A DNA stretch of 64,000 nt, taken from assembly GCF_052114605.1 (NCBI RefSeq), contig NZ_JBFRFB010000002.1:434001-498000 (forward strand), read 5' to 3'. The stretch comes from Microvirga sp052114605. Lineage in GTDB: Bacteria; Pseudomonadota; Alphaproteobacteria; Rhizobiales; Beijerinckiaceae. Under the pieces are notes generated by a model. The model had not been told where the DNA came from, did not search any database, and saw only the letters and a list, made by a program, of their open reading frames with translations. Below, in pieces: positions 25,200 to 32,827 of the stretch; the first letter of the stretch is position 1, and each line of letters starts with the position of its first letter. Both the position numbers and the translations under genes were made by a program.

Positions 25200-25593
25200 A
25201 AAACAGCCCACCGGCGATTATGAGGTCGGTTATGCCCGCCCGCCGGAAGCCACACGCTTTCAAACCGGTCTGTCCGGGAACCCCAAGGGCAAACCAAAAG
25301 GACGGCGCAACCGCAAGAAAGTGCTCAGCTACTGGCTGGAGCAGCCGATCACCGTCGTCCTCGACGGAAAGCGCGTCAAGCTGTCCAACGACGAGGCTTT
25401 GATGATCGCGGACATCAAGCGGGCTTTGAAAGGCGACAACAAAGCCCATGACCGAATTCTCCGCCGCAAGCTTCAGGCGGGCCTGATCGAGCCCGAGATT
25501 CAGAAGGTCGAGGAAGACCTGGCCGAACACGATCGCCACGCGCTCGAATTTCTCCTGCAACAACACCTTCGCAAGAATGGACCCACCCCATGA
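25189..25593 (+). CDS. DUF5681 protein (module 2)
   Basis: A 134-residue DUF5681 protein with GYARPPEATRFQTGLSGNPK and GKPKGRRNRKK, then helical segments (RVKLSNDEALMIADIKRALK). GGAG precedes the ATG at 25189. It overlaps the methyltransferase by 11 bases and the terminase by 4 bases (ATGA), showing translational coupling of all three. A DNA-recognition or small terminase role is suggested by this fixed order. Confidence 0.85.
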   Translation: MPPKKQPTGDYEVGYARPPEATRFQTGLSGNPKGKPKGRRNRKKVLSYWLEQPITVVLDGKRVKLSNDEALMIADIKRALKGDNKAHDRILRRKLQAGLIEPEIQKVEEDLAEHDRHALEFLLQQHLRKNGPTP

Positions 25594-26999
25594 ACGACCT
25601 CTCTCATGCCGCCCTTCGTGCCGCTTTACGCGAGGATTTCGCGGTGTTTTGCAACAGGGCCTTCTCAACTGTGGATCAGCGAACGCCCTTGGGCTGGAAC
25701 TGGCATCTCGATACCTTGAGTTATTATTTTCAGGAGGCGGCAGCCGGGCGCATCAAGCGTCTCCTGATCACCATCCCGCCCCGTCACCTCAAGTCGTTCT
25801 GCGGCTCCGTCGCCCTCCCGGCCTGGATCCTCGGCCGGGATCCCAGGGTGCGGATCATCTGCGCCAGCTACGGCAGCGATCTCTCGACGACGTTTTCGAA
25901 CGATTGCCGCAAGATCATGATGGAGCCTTGGTATCGGCAGGCCTTCCCGCACACCCGGCTGAGCAGCACCAAAAATACGCAATCGGAATTCCAGACGACG
26001 AAGGGCGGCGGCCGGCTGGCAACCTCCGTCGAGGGCATGCTGACGGGCCGCGGGGCCAACTTCCTCCTCCTCGATGATCTGATGAAGCCGATGGACGCGG
26101 CATCGGAAACCAAACGCAAGAACGTCATCGATTTCTATAAGGGAACGGCTTTCTCCCGTCTCGATACCAAGTTGAACGACGTCATCATCATCATCATGCA
26201 GCGACTGCATCAGGATGATCTCGCCGGGCATCTCTTGGAACACGGCGGTGGCGAGTGGACGCACGTGGACCTTCCGGCCATCGCAGATACTGACGAGAAC
26301 ATCCTCATCGGCCCGAACAGGTATCATTTCAGAAAGGTCGGCGATCTTCTCCATCCCGAGCGCGAACCTCAGTCCGTCCTCGATGAACTCAAGCGGACGC
26401 TCGGCAGCAGCGCCTTTTCCGCGCAATACCTGCAACGCCCGATTCCCCAGGACGGCGAAATCTTTAACTGGGCATGGTTCCGGACTTTTAGAACTCTCCC
26501 TGTCCGAGGAGAGTATGATGAGATCGTCCAATCCTGGGACCCAGCCTCGAAGACGGGCGCTGACAACGATTATTCGGTTTGTACGACGTGGCTGGTCCAA
26601 GAAGGGCGTTACTATCTCCTCGATATCTATCGCGAGCGCCTCAACTTCCCCAACCTCAGGCGTCGAATCGTAGAACTGGCCGAACTTCATCAAGCCAGTG
26701 TCGTTCTGATCGAGGACAAGGGCGCCGGTCAGGAAATGATCGCGATGCTGCAAGAGGAAGGACGCCTACCCATCATTCCCGTCATGCCTTTGAGGGACAA
26801 AGTCGAGCGCGCCATCGCCCAGACGCTTCAGATCGAGGCGGGACGGGTGTTCATCCCGGAATCGGCCTCATGGCTTGAAGAGTTCAAGACCGAGGCTCTG
26901 ACCTTTCCCAATGGCCGTCACGACGATCAGATCGACAGCATGGTGCAGTTTCTCAAATGGATCAAAGAGCGGCGCAATCCGTGGCTGCGAGAGATTTAG
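25590..26999 (+). CDS. Phage terminase large subunit (module 2)
   Basis: A 469-residue terminase large subunit, homologous to those at 4170 and 61972. The ATPase part has IPPRHLKSFCGS as its Walker A-like loop near residue 62 and FLLLDDLMKP as Walker B. The nuclease part has VQSWDPASKTGADNDYSV, VVLIEDKGAG and GRHDDQIDSMVQF. The ATG overlaps the DUF5681 stop by 4 bases. No other structural phage gene follows; the next feature is a dead DUF3768 gene. The motor may be a leftover of a prophage, or it may work for a satellite-like element that borrows capsids. The latter is conjecture. Confidence 0.92.
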   Translation: MNDLSHAALRAALREDFAVFCNRAFSTVDQRTPLGWNWHLDTLSYYFQEAAAGRIKRLLITIPPRHLKSFCGSVALPAWILGRDPRVRIICASYGSDLSTTFSNDCRKIMMEPWYRQAFPHTRLSSTKNTQSEFQTTKGGGRLATSVEGMLTGRGANFLLLDDLMKPMDAASETKRKNVIDFYKGTAFSRLDTKLNDVIIIIMQRLHQDDLAGHLLEHGGGEWTHVDLPAIADTDENILIGPNRYHFRKVGDLLHPEREPQSVLDELKRTLGSSAFSAQYLQRPIPQDGEIFNWAWFRTFRTLPVRGEYDEIVQSWDPASKTGADNDYSVCTTWLVQEGRYYLLDIYRERLNFPNLRRRIVELAELHQASVVLIEDKGAGQEMIAMLQEEGRLPIIPVMPLRDKVERAIAQTLQIEAGRVFIPESASWLEEFKTEALTFPNGRHDDQIDSMVQFLKWIKERRNPWLREI

Positions 27000-27159
27000 A
27001 TGTAGTGTGAGGGTCGGTTCAGAGCTTTTCTAGGTGCCTATCTCGGAAACTTCTGCGCCGCCATACATGTTATCGTTATTGCAGTAACGTCGGCCGATTA
27101 AACACCTCCGGTAACTCGCGGCCTTTCAGACCGCGCTTGGTACCTAGAGCAGACACAAT

Positions 27160-27539
27160 CACCACAACCTCAGTGCTGGAAATTCATCTTGGCTCAGGCA
27201 GGAAACTAAACGCGCACTTGTGTTTGAATCAAACGGCTACCCCCGCAAAGATCGCATTGGCGGGCGAGCTGTCACAACGCGCGGCACTGCAACTCTCGAT
27301 CCTGCGCTCATGTCGGACACAGATAGCGAGGTACAAGCCTTCGATGCCTTCATGCCCGAAAACAATCTTTGCGATTGCATGACTTCGGTTCGTTCACCAT
27401 CGAAGGCCATGTGGTGATGCTCAAGATCGATTATTACGATCTTGACTTACAGTAAGCCTCGCCCGATCCGACAGACCCCAACGTCACCTACCGCGTCATA
27501 CCCCTCATGCTTGCTGAATACTGGACTTTCAAAAAGTGA
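27160..27539 (+). pseudogene. DUF3768 pseudogene
   Basis: Frame 1 from about 27190 reads KRALVFESNGYPRKDRIGGR, then TTRGTATLDPA and VQAFDAFMPENNLCD. After a frameshift near 27378 the reading becomes HDFGSFTIEGHVVMLKIDYY, then DLDLQ, then an in-frame TAA, then ASPDPTDPN and VIPLMLAEYW, ending at TGA 27537-27539. These are the conserved blocks of DUF3768. At least one frameshift and one stop make it dead, and its N-terminal start is unclear. DUF3768 genes are common beside recombinase/DUF2924/DUF3489 islands, so it may mark the right end of island A. Confidence 0.75.
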
Positions 27540-27554
27540 TTAACTGCTCAATGG

Positions 27555-28667
27555 TCAATCCCAGGCCAGTGCCCCGCCGCTTTGATAGTCGATCACGCGG
27601 GTCTCGAAGAAATTCTTCTCTTTTTTAAGATCCATGGCTTCCGACATCCAAGGGAATGGATTTTCAGTTTCACCATAGACAGGTGTAAGCCCAAGCTGAG
27701 CGCAGCGGCGGTTGGCGATGAAGTGCATATATTGCTCGCACAGAGCTGCGTTCAGCCCCAGGAAACCGCGTGGCATGGTATCGCGTCCATAGGCGGCTTC
27801 GAGTTCGGCGGCTTCGCGCAGCATCTGGCGGATTTCTTCCCGGAACTCCTTGGTCCAGATGTGTGGATTCTCTGCCTTGATCTGGTTGATCACGTCGATG
27901 CCGAAATTCAGATGGATGCTCTCGTCCCGCAGGATGTACTGATACTGCTCGGCGATGCCGACCATCTTGTTGCGACGGCCGAGCGCCAGGATTTGGGCGA
28001 AGCCGGTATAGAACCACATACCCTCGAAGATCACATAGAAGGCCACGAGATCGCGAACGAAAGCTTGGTCCTTTTCAGGAGTTCCCGTCTCGAAGGCTGG
28101 ATCGTCAAGATGCTGGGTATGCTTGAGCGCCCATGCCGCCTTGTCGGTGATGGAGGGCACTTCCCGGTACATGTTGAACAACTCGCCCTCGTCCAGCCCA
28201 AGGCTCTCGACGATGTACTGGAACGTATGCGTATGAACCGCCTCCTCGAAGGCTTGGCGCAGGAGGTATTGACGGCATTCGGGATTGGTGAGGTGACGAT
28301 AGATCGCCAGCACGATGTTGTTGGCGACGAGGCTCTCGGAGGCCGCGAAGAAACCGAGATTCCGCTTGATGGCGCGCCGTTCATCCTCAGTCAGACCCTC
28401 ACGTGACTTCCAAAGGGCGATATCGGCTTGCATGGAGATTTCGGTCGGCATCCAATGATTGTTGCAGCCGGACAGATATTTCTCCCACGCCCACTTGTAT
28501 TTGAGCGGAAGAAGCTGATTCACGTCAGCCCGGCAGTTGATCATCGCTTTATCGTCCACGCTGACACGACCGCCTTTCCGGTCGATATGACCAAGGCCGG
28601 TCGCGTCCATGGGCATGAGGGGAGCCGCAGAATTGGTAGCCGTCTTCGTTTCGGTCCAGTCGAGCAT
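27555..28667 (-). CDS. nrdB: Ribonucleotide reductase beta subunit, class Ic-type
   Basis: A 370-residue R2 subunit. It houses the metal cofactor that starts radical chemistry for making deoxyribonucleotides. Metal ligands are in place: Glu111 (FAASESLVANN), Glu142 and His145 (EEAVHTHTF), FEGMWFYTG, and RDESIHLNFG. Four residues after His145, where class Ia enzymes have the radical tyrosine, stands Phe149. Phe there is the mark of class Ic enzymes such as the Chlamydia trachomatis R2, which use a Mn/Fe centre in place of a tyrosyl radical. The C-terminus (NPFPWMSE, KEKNFFETRVIDYQ) also resembles that enzyme. It follows nrdA by 87 bases and would be co-transcribed with it. Confidence 0.93.
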   Translation of the reverse strand: MLDWTETKTATNSAAPLMPMDATGLGHIDRKGGRVSVDDKAMINCRADVNQLLPLKYKWAWEKYLSGCNNHWMPTEISMQADIALWKSREGLTEDERRAIKRNLGFFAASESLVANNIVLAIYRHLTNPECRQYLLRQAFEEAVHTHTFQYIVESLGLDEGELFNMYREVPSITDKAAWALKHTQHLDDPAFETGTPEKDQAFVRDLVAFYVIFEGMWFYTGFAQILALGRRNKMVGIAEQYQYILRDESIHLNFGIDVINQIKAENPHIWTKEFREEIRQMLREAAELEAAYGRDTMPRGFLGLNAALCEQYMHFIANRRCAQLGLTPVYGETENPFPWMSEAMDLKKEKNFFETRVIDYQSGGALAWD

Positions 28668-28693
28668 GATGGTTCTTTCTCAAAGGGGGCACA

Positions 28694-28720
28694 GAAGGGA
28701 CGCAAAGGCTGCGCCCCTTC
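28694..28720 (-). other. Hairpin between nrdA and nrdB
   Basis: GAAGGGACGCA and TGCGCCCCTTC pair with one mismatch around a 5-base loop. It lies 27 bases before the nrdB start and may stabilise mRNA or tune nrdB expression. Confidence 0.4.
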
Positions 28721-28754
28721 GATGAAAAGTCGGGTTTTCAATGAGGTGGGTCTT

Positions 28755-31622
28755 TTACTGGCAGGCTTCGCAATCGGGATTGTCGATAGAGCAAGCCAGA
28801 CTTTCCGACACGGCGCTCATTGAGGCGGCAATGGAGGAAGCCTGCACGGCATTCAACTTTCCGTCCGTGCCCTTCAGAGTCGATTTCTCCACATGGGTCG
28901 CCGATGTCGCCCGCAGATAGTAGGTCGTCTTCAAGCCTCTTTCCCATGCCAGTCTGTACATGGCATCGAGCTTCTTCCCATTCGGGTTGGTGATGTAGAG
29001 GTTGAGAGATTGGGCCTGATCGATCCATTTCTGGCGGCGGGCGGCAGCCTCGATCAGCCAGGAGGCATCGATCTCGAAAGCGGTTGCGTAGAGGGACTTG
29101 AGATCATCCGGTATTCGATCAATGGGAGCAAGGCTGCCGTCGAAATACTTCAGGTCGGACATCATGACCTCGTCCCAGAGGCCGCGCGCTTTCAGGTCAC
29201 GGACCAGCGCCGGGTTCACCACGGTGAAATCGCCCGACATGTTCGCTTTGACGAAGAGATTGCGGAAATTGGGCTCGATGGATTGCGTGACGCCGCAGAT
29301 ATTGGAAATCGTGGCGGTTGGCGCAATGGCTAGGACATTGGAGTTGCGCATACCGCTCTGCCTGACCCGATCACGCAAGGACGACCAGTCGAGAGTTGTA
29401 GAACGATCAAGATCAAGCCTTCCGCGACTTTCCTCCAGCAGAGAAACGGAATCGATGGGCAAGATCCCCCTCGACCAGAGCGATCCCTCGAAGCTCGGAT
29501 AACGTCCGCGTTCAATAGCCAGATCGCATGAAGCTTGAATGGCGTGGAAACTGATTGCTTCCATGCTCTCGTCAGCGAAAGCCACAGCACTGTCGGATGC
29601 AACAGGAAGCCGGAGCGTATGAAGCGCATCTTGATAGCCCATGATGCCAAGGCCGACAGGACGATGGCGCAGGTTGGAGGCGCGGGCCTCCGGGATCGTG
29701 TAGAAGTTGATGTCGATGACGTTATCGAGCATCCGGACAGCCGTCTTGACCGTGCTCCTGAGCTTTTCGTAATCGATCCCATGCGGCGTGATGTGTCGAG
29801 CCAGATTGACTGAGCCGAGATTGCACACCGCGACCTCACCCCGCGAAGTGTTCAGGGTAATCTCCGTGCACAGATTGGACGAGTGAATCACACCTACATG
29901 ACCTTGCGGCGAACGGATGTTGCACGGATCCTTGAAGGTGATCCACGGATGGCCGGTCTCGAACAGCATGGTCAACATGCGCCGCCACAGATCGACAGCC
30001 TTGACTTGCCTGAAGACCTTGATGTCGCCGGATGTGGCCTTGGCTTCGTATGCTTCATAGGCCACCTTGAAGGCCGGTCCGTAGAGGTCATGCAGGTCCG
30101 GCGTTTCATCCGGTGAGAACAGAGTCCAAACTCCGTCCTCGGCTACTCTCTGCATGAACAGGTCCGGCACCCAGTTCGCCGTATTCATGTCGTGAGTGCG
30201 GCGGCGATCATCACCGGTATTCTTCCTCAGATCGAGAAACTCTTCGATATCGATGTGCCAAGTCTCGAGATAAGCGCAGACAGCGCCTTTGCGCTTGCCG
30301 CCTTGGTTCACCGCAATGGCGGTATCGTTGGCCACTTTTAGGAACGGCACCACGCCCTGGCTCTCGCCATTCGTTCCCTTGATATGCGCGCCGAGACCGC
30401 GAACCGGAGTCCAATCATTGCCGAGGCCGCCGGAATACTTGGCGAGCAAGGCATTATCCTTCACGGCCTTGAAGATGCCGTCGAGATCGTCTGGCACGGT
30501 AGTGAGGAAGCAGGACGAAAGCTGAGGGCGTGTCGTTCCGGCGTTGAATAGGGTCGGAGTGGACGCCATGAAGTCGAAGGATGACAGAAGGTCGTAGAAT
30601 TCTATGGCCTTCTCCTCACGGTCGATCTCCCGCAATGAGAGCCCCATGGCGACGCGCATGAAAAAGGCTTGCGGAAGCTCGAACCGCTTCCCCTTTATAT
30701 GCAGGAAGTATCGGTCATAGAGGGTCTGAAGGCCAAGATATTGGAAGTTCAGGTCGCGGTCCGGCTTGAGCGCCATTGCCAGCCGTCCGAGATCGAAACG
30801 GGCGAGTTCCGAATCGAGCAGTTCCGCTTCCATTCCCTTCTCGATATACGCCGGAAAGTAATCCGCATACAGCTCCACCATCTCGGCTTGCGTGACTTGC
30901 CGCCGTTGCCCATGCACGGCGCTCAATGCCTCGCGGCGCAGACTGTCGAGGAGCAACCGGGCGCTGACGAATGTATAATCCGGTTCACGCTCCACGAGAG
31001 TGCGGGCCGCAAGGACAGGGGCTTGCGCAAGCTCTTCCTCTCGAATGCCATCGTATAGATTGCGCATCGTCTCGGTGAGAACCGTATCGGCCGAGACGGT
31101 TTCAAGCCCGTGGCACGCCTCGTCGATGAGCGATCGCAATCGGATCATATCGAGAGGAATACGCTGTCCGTCAGCCAGGCTGACATGAAGCGTTGCTTCG
31201 ATATCAGGCATGACGCCTACCGCATGGGTGCGCTCCGTCGCCCGTTGCTCGCGATAGAGGACATAAGCGCGCGCAACCTTGTGGTGTCCGCCTCGCATGA
31301 GCGCAAGCTCGACCCGATCCTGAATGTCCTCGATATTGAATGTCCGTCCTACTTCCGCGTGGCGCGTGAGCCCCGATACGATGCCCGCGACGAGGTCTTC
31401 CACGATTTCATGGATTCGGCGGGAGGCTGCCGCCGATGCACCTTCCACGGCCAGGAATGCCTTGGTGAGGGCCACCGTGATCTTCGTCTGGTCAAACGGT
31501 GTGACCGCGCCGTTTCGGCGGATCACCTGATAGCCTAAAGACGGGGACGTTTGTCTGGTCGAAGACGTGACTGGAGTGAGCGTTGCTGAAGCCTTTTGGG
31601 CCTCATTGATGGAAAGAGACAT
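28755..31622 (-). CDS. nrdA: Ribonucleotide reductase alpha subunit
   Basis: A 955-residue class I R1 subunit, which reduces ribonucleotides to deoxyribonucleotides with the radical supplied by NrdB. The N-terminus has an ATP-cone (GYQVIRRNGAVTPFDQTKI) and what looks like a second regulatory cone around residues 130-190 (DIEATLHVSLADGQRIPLDM), longer than the E. coli form. The active site is visible: SSCFLTTVPDD, NLCTEITLNTS (Asn-x-Cys-x-Glu) and GEVAVCNLGSVNLA. The tail ends CEACQ, the redox pair. A cobalamin riboswitch lies upstream, with a hairpin over the ribosome binding site, so high B12 should turn the gene off. A B12-dependent NrdJ elsewhere in the genome is implied. Confidence 0.95.
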   Translation of the reverse strand: MSLSINEAQKASATLTPVTSSTRQTSPSLGYQVIRRNGAVTPFDQTKITVALTKAFLAVEGASAAASRRIHEIVEDLVAGIVSGLTRHAEVGRTFNIEDIQDRVELALMRGGHHKVARAYVLYREQRATERTHAVGVMPDIEATLHVSLADGQRIPLDMIRLRSLIDEACHGLETVSADTVLTETMRNLYDGIREEELAQAPVLAARTLVEREPDYTFVSARLLLDSLRREALSAVHGQRRQVTQAEMVELYADYFPAYIEKGMEAELLDSELARFDLGRLAMALKPDRDLNFQYLGLQTLYDRYFLHIKGKRFELPQAFFMRVAMGLSLREIDREEKAIEFYDLLSSFDFMASTPTLFNAGTTRPQLSSCFLTTVPDDLDGIFKAVKDNALLAKYSGGLGNDWTPVRGLGAHIKGTNGESQGVVPFLKVANDTAIAVNQGGKRKGAVCAYLETWHIDIEEFLDLRKNTGDDRRRTHDMNTANWVPDLFMQRVAEDGVWTLFSPDETPDLHDLYGPAFKVAYEAYEAKATSGDIKVFRQVKAVDLWRRMLTMLFETGHPWITFKDPCNIRSPQGHVGVIHSSNLCTEITLNTSRGEVAVCNLGSVNLARHITPHGIDYEKLRSTVKTAVRMLDNVIDINFYTIPEARASNLRHRPVGLGIMGYQDALHTLRLPVASDSAVAFADESMEAISFHAIQASCDLAIERGRYPSFEGSLWSRGILPIDSVSLLEESRGRLDLDRSTTLDWSSLRDRVRQSGMRNSNVLAIAPTATISNICGVTQSIEPNFRNLFVKANMSGDFTVVNPALVRDLKARGLWDEVMMSDLKYFDGSLAPIDRIPDDLKSLYATAFEIDASWLIEAAARRQKWIDQAQSLNLYITNPNGKKLDAMYRLAWERGLKTTYYLRATSATHVEKSTLKGTDGKLNAVQASSIAASMSAVSESLACSIDNPDCEACQ

Positions 31623-31629
31623 TGTGCAA

Positions 31630-31648
31630 CCCCTTACAGTTCAAGGGG
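31630..31648 (-). promoter_or_regulatory. Ribosome-binding-site hairpin of nrdA
   Basis: On the minus strand CCCCTT pairs with AAGGGG around a 7-base loop. The GGGG lies 7 bases before the nrdA ATG, so the stem hides the Shine-Dalgarno site. It would be the output hairpin of the riboswitch. Confidence 0.6.
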
Positions 31649-31749
31649 GCATGGGCCGGAAGGAGCGCAGGCCAGGACGGAAAGCACATGAGTGCCCGCC
31701 GGTTGGATCGCGATCCAACGGGGCACCCCGCCCGTAATGATCGTTCAAG

Positions 31750-31925
31750 CGAAGGCAGGTCTCCTGGCTTGCGGGTCGTTGCTTCCGTCAACCTTCCCAG
31801 CGCGATCACGCCAGTGGATCTGAGACAGATGCTCGCCGCTTACAGTTGCGGGGGCAGCCTCGGCATTAAACCGAGTTCCCTCTTAGCTTCCCGGATCTCG
31901 CGACACGAGAAGAACCTTCTCTAGA
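31750..31925 (-). promoter_or_regulatory. Cobalamin riboswitch upstream of nrdA
   Basis: On the minus strand the segment reads AAGAGGGAACTCGG, then GCTGCCCCCGCAACTGTAAG, and ends in the B12 box AGCCAGGAGACCTGCC at 31753-31768. These are the conserved parts of adenosylcobalamin aptamers. The stretch between it and the ATG contains the 20-base palindrome CGTTGGATCGCGATCCAACG and the ribosome-site hairpin. Confidence 0.93.
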
Positions 31926-31926
31926 T

Positions 31927-31954
31927 ATGGTAGCGATATCGAAGGATTCTTCAA
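31927..31954 (-). promoter_or_regulatory. Candidate nrdA promoter
   Basis: TTGAAG (31949-31954), a 16-base spacer and TACCAT (31927-31932) on the minus strand, just before the riboswitch. Confidence 0.35.
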
Positions 31955-32169
31955 TATGTGGTGGCGCTCTGTCCACAGGGGTGCAGATCAGGTAACGCCA
32001 AGGATATTCTCGATCTCAATGAGAAACTTCGCAGACCGCATCGGTGGTGGGCGATCATGACGAGCGGCATCGCCGTCCTTAAGCCTGCACTCGTGCTTAA
32101 GATCGGACAGGCATTACAGATATTCGATCTTCGAGGCATGGTGATTTTGGAAACTTGAATGGTCTGATT
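31955..32169. other. Intergenic stretch between thioesterase and nrdA leader
   Basis: About 215 bases without a supported gene. A plus-strand open frame (31958-32158) has no ribosome binding site. A short inverted repeat (CTTAAG ... CTTAAG near 32080-32101) may serve as a terminator for the metE operon. Confidence 0.35.
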
Positions 32170-32589
32170 TTACCCGTCCAAGCTATTCCCTATGGACAAT
32201 GCAGCCATTGGACGATGCTGTTCATCAACGGCCACCATAGTGAACTCTCCATGACCGCAGAGACGGCGAAGGCCCGATCGAAGGTTTTCTGCCCAGAGAC
32301 CGACCTCCACCGTAATGGAGCTCCGCCCGGTGGCCGTGACCCGTGGGGCAAGCTCGATTAGCTCTCCTTTCTGAATTTGGCTCCGAAAATCCGTGCGTCT
32401 CGAGCCTGCCAGTACGACCGACTTGCGGCTGTGGCGGGTTGCGGCCACGAAAGCTGCTTTGCCCATCGCCGCGAGCGCGTTGCCGCCATAGAGGCTGCCG
32501 TAGTGGCTCGTCTGCTCCGGGAAGACCATTTCCACCATCCGCAGATCATCCTCTTGGCTCGGAGTGCCTAGGTCTGGAAGTGGCGGCAT
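32170..32589 (-). CDS. Acyl-CoA thioesterase, second hotdog domain
   Basis: A 139-residue hotdog-fold protein of the acyl-CoA thioesterase family (COG1607-like). It shows MVEMVFPEQTSHYGSLYGGN, ALAAMGKAAFVAATRHS and the later RRLCGHGEFTMVAVDE. It would cleave acyl-CoA to free acid and CoA. The gene overlaps the preceding hotdog fragment (32546-32827) in another frame. In many relatives two such hotdogs make one protein of about 270-280 residues, and here the join has been damaged. The ATG at 32589 has no good ribosome binding site. It may still be made by coupling, or be inactive. Confidence 0.65.
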   Translation of the reverse strand: MPPLPDLGTPSQEDDLRMVEMVFPEQTSHYGSLYGGNALAAMGKAAFVAATRHSRKSVVLAGSRRTDFRSQIQKGELIELAPRVTATGRSSITVEVGLWAENLRSGLRRLCGHGEFTMVAVDEQHRPMAALSIGNSLDG

Positions 32590-32827
32590 GGCGCCCCGTG
32601 ATACGGCCCGTCAGTTCCACGATTTCACCCATATGCGCAGGTGCTTCAAAGTCAATTCGCTCGCAAGAGGCGGTAACAAAGTCAACGTGAGCATGACGAG
32701 AGGCCGCGATGAACGCCACCTTGTCCATGTGAGCTAGTCCGATCCCGCCAAACAGCGTGCCGTGGTGGTTCGTATCGCCAGGAAAGACGATATCGATCAG
32801 ACAGGTTGCGGTCGAAACAATGCTCAT
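32546..32827 (-). pseudogene. Acyl-CoA thioesterase, truncated first hotdog domain
   Basis: The first 80 residues are a good hotdog thioesterase start (DIVFPGDTNHHGTLFGGIGL, then HMDKVAFIAASRH and CERIDFEAPAHMGEIVELTG). After GRITG the reading falls into an unrelated frame and stops. The second half of the hotdog is absent, and the next hotdog follows at once in another frame. A deletion of some 60 codons plus a frame change in an ancestral two-hotdog gene explains this. The start codon overlaps the metE stop (ATGA), so it was the second gene of the metE operon. Confidence 0.6.

Noticed and set aside
31958..32158. 66-codon frame between the thioesterase and nrdA leader
   Set aside because: No ribosome binding site or homology, and it covers the likely nrdA promoter region.
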